From: Melieria omissa
Lineage: Eukaryota > Arthropoda > Insecta > Diptera > Ulidiidae
Assembly (NCBI GenBank): GCA_963971225.1
Contig: OZ020267.1
Coordinates: forward strand, 88,835,648-88,899,647
Direction of reading: 5' to 3'
Length of the DNA stretch: 64,000 nt
The notes under the pieces are model-generated. The model was not told where the DNA came from. It searched no databases and saw only the letters and a list, made by a program, of their open reading frames with translations. Both the position numbers and the translations under genes were made by a program. Shown here in pieces: positions 53,578 through 63,188 of this stretch. Every line of letters starts with the position of its first letter. The first letter of the stretch is position 1.

Positions 53578-54147
53578 CAGGGTTACCGTTGAGAATTTTG
53601 AGAAAGTCGCACAAAAGGTCGTTTTAAAAAAAAAGTCGCACAAAAAAGCGTTTTTTCAAAAAAAAGGGGCACACTTTTTTATTACGGAAAAACACAACTA
53701 ACAATTCAAATTAACATTTCAACGATATAAATAACTTAGAAATAATGATTGAAAAAGTGTTTATATACACTTTTGTGTAATTATTTTACATTTTCAATTT
53801 TATTTTTTGTAACTCTGTACTTTTTCAAAAGTTAATCCAGTCTTCTATTTCGGTATCTAGCAAATTTACATTTTAAATTTTATTTTTTCAACTTCTCTTT
53901 ATTTTCGCACAAGTTCATCACTTAGCATCCAGTCTTCTATTTCGGTATCTAACAAATTTAGTGCTGATAGCATTGAGTCACAAGCTTCTACTTTTAACCT
54001 ATTGGTTAATTTATTTTTCATTAATCCTAGTTTTGAAAAAAACGGAAAAAGTTGCAAAATTAGATAATTATGAAAAAGTCGCACAAAAAGTCTCAGAGCG
54101 TCAAAAAGGTTGCAAAATGCAACTAAAGTCGCACAACGGTAACCCTG
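53578..54147 (-). mobile_element. hAT-C element, ends CAGGGTTACCGTTG, TSD CGCTCAGC
   Basis: 570 bp with ends CAGGGTTACCGTTG on both sides and duplication CGCTCAGC (53570-53577 and 54148-54155). Repeated GTCGCACAAAA motifs lie near both ends. A minus-strand frame (54060-53899) reads ILQLFPFFSKLGLMKNKLTN then RLKVEACDSMLSALNLL, a decayed hAT C-terminus (F..FSKAGL......NRL......ML). Confidence 0.8.
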
Positions 54148-55388
54148 CGCTCAGCACACGCATTCTTACGCTCTTTCAATCAGTCGTTGTTCAGACCAGC
54201 GATTAAGCGATGTGAAACTGGGAGAGCCGGTAGAAATACATGCACAGAATTACACTAATATTATTGCTAAATTGCAACCTTGAGGCCTACTAGTAGGCCC
54301 CAAGCTTGATCAGGAACGTACGTTTTCCTCCATACATATTTATAAAACGGGGTTGTTGTTCTAGTTCATTTCAAAATGCCAGTGTTGCTGGTGTGAGTCG
54401 TTTTTTGTCACCAAAGAAATTTGTCTTTTTATTTGTATATTTTTGGTGCCATTTCTTAATACGTTTGTATAAAATTGAATAGACAAATATATTATTGCCC
54501 AAAAGCCCCAAATTAATCCTTGGGTATGCTTTTGATTTAATTAAATTAAGATTTTATAAGCTGCATCCAAAAAACAACCCTGCGGTCAAACTAGGGCATT
54601 TAGCACCATGATACAAAAATATAAGGTAGAGCCGATGCTTCTTCTCAGCCGCCATCTTGCACATCTGACACTAAACCTGTTTCTGACGTTCTTCTTTGAA
54701 AATGTGCTACCGTACTGTTGTTAGAAAATCCCTTGAACATTTTCTTACGTCAACAAAATTGAAATGTATTTTGTTTAGGTTTTTGAGTTTAGATTCTCAA
54801 AATGGGAATATGTATTCGTTCCGTATGTATATTTTCCGCAATGAACTCATCATACTTATAGTTTTGGTGTTTGATGTTTTAGGCTTGAATCAACCGTTGA
54901 CGAATGAATAAAAATTTTTCAATTACGATCTATCTCACTGAAATACACACACTGACGGGGAGTTGGCTTTTGATGCTTTTCACTGAAATACAAAACATAG
55001 TTCAATTCGATATTTCAAAGTACTAGAAAACAAACTGTTTTTGTAATTTGTCGCCATGCCAATTAATCGGTGAGTCGCCAATTTGTTGGCACTGACTATA
55101 GTTGCCTATTTCTCACATGTTGCTTGGTGGGTTGTTCCTGGTTTTAGAGCAACGTGTTGCGAAACGTTTCTTTTTAGGCCGAACATGTTTTATGATACGG
55201 TTTTTAAACAGCAACTTGAAAACACAAAAAAAAATGAATATTAATAAGAAATTAAAAAAAACAATTACATAATAATTTACCTTTGTATTATTTATTTCGT
55301 TGTTGATTGTCTAACAGTTCATAATATTACTAAACAACATGTACTAGTCACATTGAAATGTCTATTTCGTGTTTATTTCAAAAAATAT

Positions 55389-55813
55389 TGATACGATGAT
55401 AAATTCTCTGCCAGAATGCTTTTCTCCGTACGAATGTTTTCCAAGCATACTTTTAGGCATGCACTGTGAAGTACAGCAAAACTGTTATAAATTCGCTTGC
55501 TATAGTCCGATATGGCAAGGATGGTTCTCGAAGAAATAGGCTGTGCGAGAATGGTCGAGCGCTTTCCAATTAGAAGTTGCAAGAAACTTCGGCGCGATAA
55601 GAAAAGTGGTATAAAAGCAGCAGTGGCAGCGCAAGGGGTCGAGTCTGTGTTAAGCAAGCAATGGGGAAACATGCAATAGTAGTAGTGTAAAGTAGAACAG
55701 TGCAAATTTGTAAATAAAGCGATTGTTAGTTTTGACTACGTTGCGCTGGATAACTGAAGTTGTTTTATTTTCAAAACCAATCCAAACGAACCTGTGAAGT
55801 AATTTTCGTAACA
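55389..55813 (+). repeat. 5' LTR of copy C
   Basis: It starts TGATACGATGATAAATTC and ends TTTTCGTAACA. It contains TATAAAAG (55610-55617) and AATAAAGCG. The primer-binding region TTTGGTGTCAGAAATTG follows. Confidence 0.9.
55610..55617 (+). promoter_or_regulatory. TATA box of the copy C LTR
   Basis: TATAAAAG is followed by CAGCAGTGGCAGCGCAAGG, with GTCGAGTCTGTG about 25-30 bases downstream as a plausible initiator. The same layout is found in copy B and in the gypsy element at 5600. Confidence 0.6.
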
Positions 55814-55884
55814 TTTGGTGTCAGAAATTGAGGATTGTGTTACTGAAGATAAAAAAAAAAAAATAAAATTATAAAAACGCAGAC

Positions 55885-57750
55885 ATGGTTAAACTGGAGC
55901 TGCTGAAGGTTGACCAGCTGAAGAAGGAGCTGGCTGCCTGGAATTTGCCGACGGCTGGCGGTAAGGTGGAGTTGCAGCTGCGCTTGCGAGAGGCGTGTGA
56001 GTCACGAGGCATCGATTGGGCTGCACACGAGTTCGGAACGCAGGAACAAGAGGCGTTGGCCAAAGTGGAGGAATCGCCTGCGGGTGCTGCGTCGATGCAA
56101 AGTACGGCTGCAGCGGCTGCGCCACCACAAGCAATGGACATGAGCCAGCTTATGATTGCAATGAGAGGCATGTTTCAGGAAACTTCTGCGAAAATTGAGA
56201 ATGTCAGTCGTGAAAATCGCGAAATGTCGACGCAAATGGCAACGAAACTGGAAACTACGAATCAAGAAATTTCCGCAAAAATCGAAACTACGAACCGAGA
56301 AGTAGCAGAGCGAATGGAAACCAAGCTTCAGGAAAATTCTGCGCGTTTGGAGCAGAAAGTGGAAGAAATCTCAAACAAGCTTGATGTGAAGGTGGAGCAC
56401 CTGGGAGCGCAAGTGGAACACTTAGATAAACGAGTCGACGGCCTGGATGATTCTCTGAACAGACGAGTTGACGATTTGGATGATTCCTTGAACAAACGAG
56501 TTGACAGTCTGGAGGATTCGGTAAACAGAAAAATCGAGGAGCGGCTTAGAGAGGTACAGCTGCGAGCAAGAGTGCAGTCGGTTGAGGAAAGTTTTGCCAT
56601 AGCAGTGCCTACTTATGATGGTACTACGTCGTTCGACACATTCAAACTACAATTCGATATGGCTGCTTTGGAGAGTCAGTGGACCAATGTTAGGAAAGGT
56701 CGGAGACTGATACTGGCTCTAAGAGGTCCGGCGGCTGAGGTAATAAAAACAGTTCCGGAAGGTTTGAGAGGTGATTACGAGACCGTCATAAGGGCGCTGG
56801 CAGCCAGATACAGTGACGAGCACAACAAAATGCTGTATTATTGCGAGCTGAAGAACCGCTGGCAAAGAGCAGACGAGGCGCTGCAGACGTATGCAGCAGA
56901 CATTGAGCGGCTCGTACAGTTGTGCTACCCGGAATTCGGCGCTGATTATCTTGAGAGGATGAAGATTGAGGCGTTTATTGAAGGTCTTCATGACCCGGAG
57001 ACACGACGCAGTGCATTGATGATGGGCAAGCCGACATTCCGTGAGACGGTGACAAGCGCATTGACGTATGAGGCGGCCTGGAGGGGAAGTTTTCGACATT
57101 CAGCTGCGGAGATGCATGGAGTCCAATCTGGACGTGTCACGCAAAGCCAGACAGTGAGCTCGGAGGCACCAGCGGGGCTGCGGGCAGTATCATCTCGAGT
57201 CAGTTGCTGGCGATGTGGCAAGCAAGGCCACATATCACGAGACTGCCATCTGGGGGGAAAGCGTTCCGGACAAAAGACGTCGCCAAGAAGGGATGACGCT
57301 CTGCCACATCATTCGTGCGAGACCGAACGCAGGCATAATTCGCAGGCCGAAAACGAGGGACAAATTGTGGATGTTCGGTCGGTAAGAGTCCTGCAAGAGG
57401 AAGATTGGCTTGCGGAAAGGCTACAGAAGGACCAGCGCAAGGATACCGATCTCGCGAAGATCATCGAAGGCAAAGCGCAGAGATTACGGCCGGACTGGCA
57501 GGAGATGGCTGATGAGAGCCCGATCACGAAGGCTTACTGGGCACAGTGGCAAAGTCTACGTCTGCAGGATGGCTGCCTATACCGCGAGTGGGAGAGCAGG
57601 GATGGCAGGACCAGGAAATCCCTAATAGTGGTCCCGAGAGGCCGGATCGACGATGTCATCGAGGAAAACCATAACGACTCCAGTGGAGGGCACCTAGGCG
57701 TCGCAAAAACTGTCGCCAAGATAAGAAGGCGGTTCTATTGGGTAGGATGA
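55885..57750 (+). CDS. Gag fused in frame to the integrase zinc domain (copy C)
   Basis: 621 residues. Residues about 1-36 form a SAP domain (LKVDQLKKELAAWNLPTAGG). Residues 90-230 are a long coiled coil ending in 11-residue repeats (DDLDDSLNKRV). The Gag core follows (DGTTSFDTFKLQFDMAALES), then the CCHC knuckle CWRCGKQGHISRDC, and, with no protease or RT, the RNase H/integrase linker (QIVDVRSVRVLQEEDW) and the zinc domain HNDSSGGHLGVAKTVAKI. It stops at RRFYWVG, where TGT became TGA, just before CNRC. An open frame this long in a defective element suggests a translated fusion. Start chosen at the SAP methionine. Confidence 0.85.
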   Translation: MVKLELLKVDQLKKELAAWNLPTAGGKVELQLRLREACESRGIDWAAHEFGTQEQEALAKVEESPAGAASMQSTAAAAAPPQAMDMSQLMIAMRGMFQETSAKIENVSRENREMSTQMATKLETTNQEISAKIETTNREVAERMETKLQENSARLEQKVEEISNKLDVKVEHLGAQVEHLDKRVDGLDDSLNRRVDDLDDSLNKRVDSLEDSVNRKIEERLREVQLRARVQSVEESFAIAVPTYDGTTSFDTFKLQFDMAALESQWTNVRKGRRLILALRGPAAEVIKTVPEGLRGDYETVIRALAARYSDEHNKMLYYCELKNRWQRADEALQTYAADIERLVQLCYPEFGADYLERMKIEAFIEGLHDPETRRSALMMGKPTFRETVTSALTYEAAWRGSFRHSAAEMHGVQSGRVTQSQTVSSEAPAGLRAVSSRVSCWRCGKQGHISRDCHLGGKRSGQKTSPRRDDALPHHSCETERRHNSQAENEGQIVDVRSVRVLQEEDWLAERLQKDQRKDTDLAKIIEGKAQRLRPDWQEMADESPITKAYWAQWQSLRLQDGCLYREWESRDGRTRKSLIVVPRGRIDDVIEENHNDSSGGHLGVAKTVAKIRRRFYWVG

Positions 57751-57852
57751 CAGGAGTCTGTCGCGGAGTGGATCAGAGGCTGTAATCGGTGTTCGGCTGC
57801 GAAAGGGCCGAGGAGAAGATCGCGGAGCCGCACTCAACTAGTTGAAAGCAGG

Positions 57853-58125
57853 TTGACAGCGAGCTATGGTCTACGGGCTAACCCAGAGGGGTTCCAAGAA
57901 GGCAATCTGGTAATGCTTTACAACCCGCAGCGGAGGAAAGGTTTGTCTCCACAGCTTCAAACGTCATGGGAAGGACCGTACAAGGTCGTGACCAGGATTA
58001 ATGACGTGGTGTATAGGGTGCAACGCTGCGGCAACAGAAACGCCAGGTTGAAAGTAGTTCATTTGGAGCGCCTGGCGTCTTACTCCGGCGGAGCCTCAGT
58101 ACTTGTTCGGGACGAACAAGTCTAA
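57853..58125 (+). pseudogene. Copy C integrase C-terminal domain
   Basis: It reads SYGLRANPEGFQEGNLVMLY, SWEGPYKVVTRINDVVYRVQ and ends RDEQV. It is the GPY/F-type domain, joined to the zinc region after loss of the DDE core. The junction near 57810-57860 differs from copy B by a small insertion. Confidence 0.8.
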
Positions 58126-58136
58126 GTGATGGACAG

Positions 58137-58561
58137 TGATACGATGATAAATTCTCTGCCAGAATGCTTTTCTCCGTACGAATGTTTTCCAAGCATACTT
58201 TTAGGCATGCACTGTGAAGTACAGCAAAACTGTTATAAATTCGCTTGCTATAGTCCGATATGGCAAGGATGGTTCTCGAAGAAATAGGCTGTGCGAGAAT
58301 GGTCGAGCGCTTTCCAATTAGAAGTTGCAAGAAACTTCGGCGCGATAAGAAAAGTGGTATAAAAGCAGCAGTGGCAGCGCAAGGGGTCGAGTCTGTGTTA
58401 AGCAAGCAATGGGGAAACATGCAATAGTAGTAGTGTAAAGTAGAACAGTGCAAATTTGTAAATAAAGCGATTGTTAGTTTTGACTACGTTGCGCTGGATA
58501 ACTGAAGTTGTTTTATTTTCAAAACCAATCCAAACGAACCTGTGAAGTAATTTTCGTAACA
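58137..58561 (+). repeat. 3' LTR of copy C
   Basis: 425 bp, apparently identical to the 5' LTR. It is preceded by AGTGATGGACAG, a weak polypurine tract. Confidence 0.9.
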
Positions 58562-59333
58562 ATATATAAAAATCCTTAGAACCTTCAATAGCCCTAATTT
58601 AGTATTACAACGAAGTGGCATCACGACCCAAGCACGACGACGACAAACACGAGAAACGTCAATAAACACGTTTAGTGTCAAAACAAATTACAGCGGTTCT
58701 ACCTTCTATTTTTGTATCATGTTTAGCACCAAAAGCATACCTGATCTGATCTGATCGTTAGAGATCCGCTAAATGAAGAAATGCGAAATAAAAAGGATGG
58801 CAATTGACTCCGTCATATTCAATGCATTTAGCTGTGTGTTCTTTGGTATATTTTTCATTAATATTTACATAATGGACACAAAAAAGTTCATGTGTTGGCA
58901 TTTAATTCAGAAAATTAATGAGAACATACTTTAAAAAGCAAATAATTGTAAGGAATCCCTAATCCCCAATATCGGGAAAAGAGCAGACACAGTGAAGAGC
59001 TGACCACTGCCAGTACACACGGACTGTGTACGTGAATTGCAAAAAATGCACAAAAATCGGCTTACTCTCCCAGTTTCACATCGCTTAATCGCTGGTTCAG
59101 ACAGCAACGAAGCAACACGTGTGGTGGCTGCGTTGATTTTTGTCTTGTGTACGCTGCAAAAAATTTTATGTATGAAAAAAATAGATGCTTTTGTTGTTGT
59201 AGTTTTTGTGTGTATGCTTTTTGTGTTGGCGATTGGTTTTTTATTCGCTTTTCGGTTTAATTTTATACAGTGTAGAAAAATAGCGCTCACTAACACCATC
59301 TCATTGTCAATTTTGCCGACCCCTGTTCTAAAC

Positions 59334-59347
59334 CACTGGTCGGCAAA
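59334..59347 (+). repeat. Second TIR-like end beside the 21-kb element
   Basis: CACTGGTCGGCAAA follows the target duplication TTCTAAAC directly and closely resembles the host element's own end (CAGGGGTCGGCAAA). It may be the end of a sister element cut by the hAT-E copy that starts at 59348, or the target site itself. Confidence 0.4.
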
Positions 59348-59810
59348 CAGCGTTACCACAAGAAAAACAAATTAATAACCAGGAAAAAAATAAAAATAAC
59401 CAAAATGTAACAAAAATAACCAGAATGTTTATTTGACATAAACAACTACTTTACTTATAAAACAACAATACTTTTACAAAAAGTAGTCGTAAAAAATGTG
59501 TTGTTGACTCTTTTAAAAACATAGATATCGATTTAAACAATGCTGTTTACTTTTTTACGAAAAATAGCAATGGCTATGAGTTGCCGCTAACAATCAGTAT
59601 CAATATTATTGCCACTCCCAATAATATGCGCGTTGATATTTAAGATACATTTTGTATCAGTATGCAATATTCTAAAAGATACATTTTGTATCAACGTGCA
59701 ATAGCCTAAAAAATAACCAAATGGGATCAAAAATCACTAAATAACCAAAACCCATTTTCAAAAATAAAAATAACCATTTTTGGTAAAAAATAACCAAAAC
59801 GGCAACGCTG
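59348..59810. mobile_element. hAT-E MITE, copy 2
   Basis: Ends CAGCGTTACCACAAGAAA and (complement) CAGCGTTGCCGTTTTGG match copy 1 at 45888-47117. The inside has two AAGATACATTTTGTATC palindromes (about 59643 and 59682). The flanks TCGGCAAA and GTGGTAAT do not match, so a duplication is lost or the locus was rearranged. Confidence 0.65.
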
Positions 59811-60988
59811 GTGGTAATGCTGAGTGCAAGCAAAAAGTATGAAACATATACAGTGTGCATCTCATGCAAGCAAAAATTTGAATGCGGGTGCTGATATCGC
59901 CACCCGTCTTCTGGATGTGGGGGGGTAGACAACAAGAGGAAACACTTGAAATGACAGCACAATGCTCTGAGCGCAAATCATAGAAACACGAATGCCGCGT
60001 CTGTGCTCACTCGTTCATTCCCGCTCAATTGTCCGAAGAGGAGGAAGACGATGTGCTGTTGTTCTTGTTGTTGCGCTGGCGAAAAGCAGAAATTGTAAAA
60101 CGATTTATATTTTCTGGCTGGCTTTTGTTCTTCTTCTATAAGCCTGCACAGCGTCGCATATTGCTCCTGAACTCACTGCCGACTGTAGTGTGCGCAAAAT
60201 CATAGAAAAGAAAATAAAATATGGCTGGCATGACCTATATGATCGCTACAGGCAATTAAAAAATAAATAATAAGTAATCAATAAAAATGGAATTGGAAAG
60301 AAAAGAAAACGTCTTTATTCCCCGTAATAATTTTCCGTCTCGTTCTTTGGAATTTTTCTTACGGCCCACATATAATGCTTGTTTAAAAGAACTAAAATAA
60401 GAAAATCTAATATTGTAAATTTATGATCACATCATTCGCCATGGAATCATTCAGGTGTAGAACATTTAAACTATTTTTAAACGTAGGCATGCCGTAATAC
60501 AATTTTCTTATGACAAAATACTTGTCTTATTATTTCTTTATTTAGTGCTTTAGTAGCACTATTAAAAGTCAATAAACCTATTAAATTATGTTTTTCCATA
60601 CAATCTTCTAACCCTCCGTTAGATTTCGATTAAAAAAAAAATTAAAACACGCATCTAATTATTTTTAATTTCAAGTGTTTCACGAATTTTGAAGTCAATA
60701 TGCCTATCAGTTCATTTTTTTTTCGTAGTTTTCCCATATTCTCAAAATTGTAATCAAGCATGTGAAAATATAAACAAACAATTTTACTTCGAACTCGCCA
60801 CGTAAGAATATTTGCAAACATTTTAAATTGGGATCAACCACCAAATTTTTAAATTAATCAAAAGCCATACATACACCACAAACATTCGATTGCTGGTGAC
60901 ATTGCAGCAAAATCAATCACAACACAAAAAAGCATACACACAATAAACGACAACACCAAAAACATTAGCGAATCCGGAATCATCTTCG
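59811..60988. other. Unassigned DNA
   Basis: AT-rich. No coding region, terminal repeat or known repeat is recognised. Several short frames on either strand have no supporting feature. Confidence 0.3.
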
Positions 60989-61438
60989 TTGAAACGACGA
61001 TTACGATGCTTTGGTTCGGTGTTTACTCTTCGCTTGCGCTTCGACGAACAAGATCGCAAACTGTTGAGCGCGAGCAAATTTCCCGCAAGCTATGCCTCCG
61101 CTCATCTCTTACCGCCCGCATCAAGAAACACGCTTGACAAAGTTTTGAAGATGCGTGTTCTTTATATTCTATATTCTTTGGTGCAAGTCAAGCCAGCCTT
61201 GAAAAATATGAATACGTTTATGGTCATAGAAAAAGACATGTTCAAAAAATGTGCATGTCGACAAAAGCAAAAAGTAAGCTTTTTTTTGTTTCGATCCCGG
61301 GATCGGATTTTGTCAATCCCGGGATTTTTCGGAACTGAAATTGTCCGGGATCCCGGGATTCGCGATCCCGGGATTGGAATCCCTAATATGAACATACTAG
61401 GGATTGCAATCCCGGACCAGTTTCACAATTCCAATTAA
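60989..61438 (+). other. Unrecognised ORF ending in transposon-end repeats
   Basis: 149 residues from MKRRLRCFGSVFTLRLRFDE. The first part (FDEQDRKLLSASKFPASYAS) is not recognised. The last 50 residues translate ATCCCGGGAT repeats (DPGIRDPGIGIP) of a transposon end and are not a protein domain. It may be a degenerate piece of a hAT gene, but evidence is thin. Confidence 0.3.
61289..61425. repeat. hAT-like ends rich in ATCCCGGGAT, arranged back to back
   Basis: The right-hand end of one element reads (complement) TAGGGATTCCAATCCCGG at 61385-61368, with ATCCCGGGAT palindromes repeated inward (four sites). Twenty bases on, another end in the other direction, TAGGGATTGCAATCCCGG, starts at 61408. 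The partner ends are not in view. Confidence 0.5.
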
Positions 61439-61451
61439 ACGTATTTTTAAA

Positions 61452-63188
61452 TCAAATAAATACTATTTTCGTATTAAATGCAACTCTGGTTTTGCACCTT
61501 AACCCTTCGATAACCGATAATTTTTTTAACGGCCAAAGCCCAACAAGGTCCCCAGGGACCTCTTTTGTAATATTGCATATAAGGCGAGTAATTCTATAAT
61601 GTAGTGTTACATAATGTGTGTAGATGAGTGAGAGAAAAGCCAAAATGCTAAGCTTTTTAAAAACGCCATAGGTTAGGGTAGGGTGGCAGCTTAAAGAGCT
61701 CACGTAGGCCACGTTGCGGCCCGTTGTGGTACCACGTGAAGGACGTGGCTGCCCTTCAGGCTTACACACCCCCCCGGGTGTTAGGCAGGAGCCATCCCGA
61801 TTCCACAATGAATCGGGCGATGCGGCCGATGCTGGGTCCTGTAAGGTCGGCCAAGCTGCTGAAGAACGGCGCACCCAGCCCCCGAGTCGTCTCCTCGCTA
61901 GTGCTGGGCAGTGGCACATCAGGTGCTCGACGCTCTCCTCCTCGCTCGCATCATCACAACAGCGGCAGAATTCATTGAAAGGAAGACCGAGCCTCCTGGC
62001 GTGTGCGCCGATCGTCCAGTGTCCCGTTAGCACAGAAACTGTGGAATAAATGGAATTCCGATTTAGTCGGAGTAATTCTCGTATTCTGCCTTGGTTAAGC
62101 GACGGCCAGGTTTCTTTGGAGATCCTGCATAGGTTCTCCTCCGCCCAGAGTCGGTTCGCCAGGCGGGAATAGGCCTGCTTGACCATCAATTTGACGGTCG
62201 CAAGGGGGGTGCTACACAGCGTAGTAGGAGCTGGAAGCAGAGTGCCTTTTCTGGCCAACTCGTCTGCCACATAGTTGCCAGCGATTCCGCTATGCCCTGG
62301 GACCCAACTCAGGTGAACCCTCGCATGCTCAGCTATGTCATTCAGAGCTGCCCTGCACTCTGCAACCAGTTTGGAAGAGGTATATGTACCTATCAAAGAT
62401 TTTATTGCTGCCTGGCTATCTGAGAAAATACATATAGCCGAGGGAAGAGAGGGTTGCGATTGCAACCAACCCACTGCCAGCAGAATAGCCATGGTCTCCG
62501 CTTGGAAGACGCTACAGTGGTCTGGGAGACGAGCAGTAACACTGACTCCTAATTGATCACAGAAAACCCCACATCCGACCCTATTATCAAGTTTAGAGCC
62601 GTCTGTGAAGATTTCGATAGGATTTAGCAGCGGGCGACGGCCTTCCGTCCAGTCGGTCCTGCTGGGGATCCCTATAGTGAACTTACGCTCAAAGCTAGGG
62701 GGAAGGACTATATAGTCGATATTCGTCGGGGTTGGAAGGTCCAACCCTAGTATTCTAGCGTGGCCCAGGTCCGCTCGTGCCCAACTGCATATGGCATTTA
62801 GCCGTACAGCGGCAATCTTGGCGGACTGCCTAACTAGAAGATTGGAGGGGAAACAATTAAGGATAGCGAAAAGCGCCTTAGTAGGCGTAGAACGAATGGC
62901 TCCAGTTATGAGAGTGGCAGCAAGTCTCCTGACTCTATCGAGCTGCTTAATGTTGGCTCGGCTGGCTGCCGCAGGCCACCAGACAACAGCACCATAGAGA
63001 AGGATAGGCTCTACCACTGTCTCATAAAGCCAAGAACCGACGCGTGGCTGGAGCCCCCATCTGGTACCCACCGCCCGTCTACAGCAGTGGATGGCCCTGG
63101 AGGCTCTTGTTGCCCTTTCAGTAATGTTTGCGCTCCAGGTGAGCCTAGAGTCTAGTATCAGCCCCAGGTATTTTACCTCTTTACTCAA
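61452..63188 (-). pseudogene. LINE ORF2: RT end, RNase H and C-terminal cysteine motif
   Basis: 578 residues. It starts EVKYLGLILDSRLTWSANI (RT thumb side), then ILLYGAVVWWPAAASRANIK. RNase H spans about residues 190-315 with the acidic residues in IFTDGSKLDN, FQAETMAILLAVGWL, CIFSDSQAAIKSL and SWVPGHSGIAGNYVADELAR, all four present. The C-terminus has CRCCDDASEEESVEHLMCHC, a zinc-binding motif common to these LINEs. The frame runs on past the natural end into the 3' UTR. RNase H removes template RNA. Confidence 0.85.

Larger units (their letters stand above)
55389..58561 (+). mobile_element. Internally deleted gypsy derivative, copy C, identical LTRs, TSD ATAT
   Basis: Two 425-bp LTRs (55389-55813 and 58137-58561) appear identical by eye, and ATAT flanks both (55385-55388 and 58562-58565). 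The inside holds a 621-residue Gag/integrase-zinc fusion and the integrase C-terminus. Identical LTRs imply a recent insertion, so the innermost layer of this nest is also the youngest. Deletion junctions match copy B. Confidence 0.9.
54607..58721. mobile_element. P-like element, ends CATGATACAAAAATA, TSD TTTAGCAC
   Basis: Left end CATGATACAAAAATATAAGG (then TAGAGCCG) and right end (complement) CATGATACAAAAATAGAAGG; duplication TTTAGCAC (54599-54606 and 58722-58729). The Drosophila melanogaster P element starts CATGATGAAATAACATAAGG, so six leading bases, the ATAAGGT core and the 8-bp duplication agree. About 940 bp is its own DNA. A 71-residue ORF (54696-54911) is not recognised. Confidence 0.75.
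54197..59094. mobile_element. hAT-A MITE, copy 2, TSD GTTCAGAC, carrying two nested insertions
   Basis: Ends CAGCGATTAAGCGATGTGAA as in copy 1, inverted relative to it; duplication GTTCAGAC (54189-54196 and 59095-59102). Its own DNA is about 775 bp (54197-54606 and 58722-59094). The P-like element at 54607-58721 sits inside, and a gypsy derivative sits inside that. Confidence 0.85.
38031..59325. mobile_element. Host transposon inflated to 21.3 kb by nested insertions, TSD TTCTAAAC
   Basis: The left end CAGGGGTCGGCAAAATTGAC and the right end (complement) are identical for over 40 bases and similar for about 70. TTCTAAAC flanks both (38023-38030 and 59326-59333). Excising all inserts with their own duplications leaves roughly 4 kb. 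Remaining DNA just inside both ends forms inverted arms: ACTAAGCAAATAAAC and GCACTTCGGCTAT at 47130-47215 are mirrored at 53500-53575 and 50547-50564. It contains a P-type transposase remnant (47720-48685), so it may be a P-superfamily element, although its ends also look hAT-like. Confidence 0.7.

Noticed and set aside
60989..61438. A host gene of 149 codons
   Set aside because: A third of it is translation of ATCCCGGGAT transposon-end repeats and the rest has no recognisable similarity, so it was left as an unassigned ORF.
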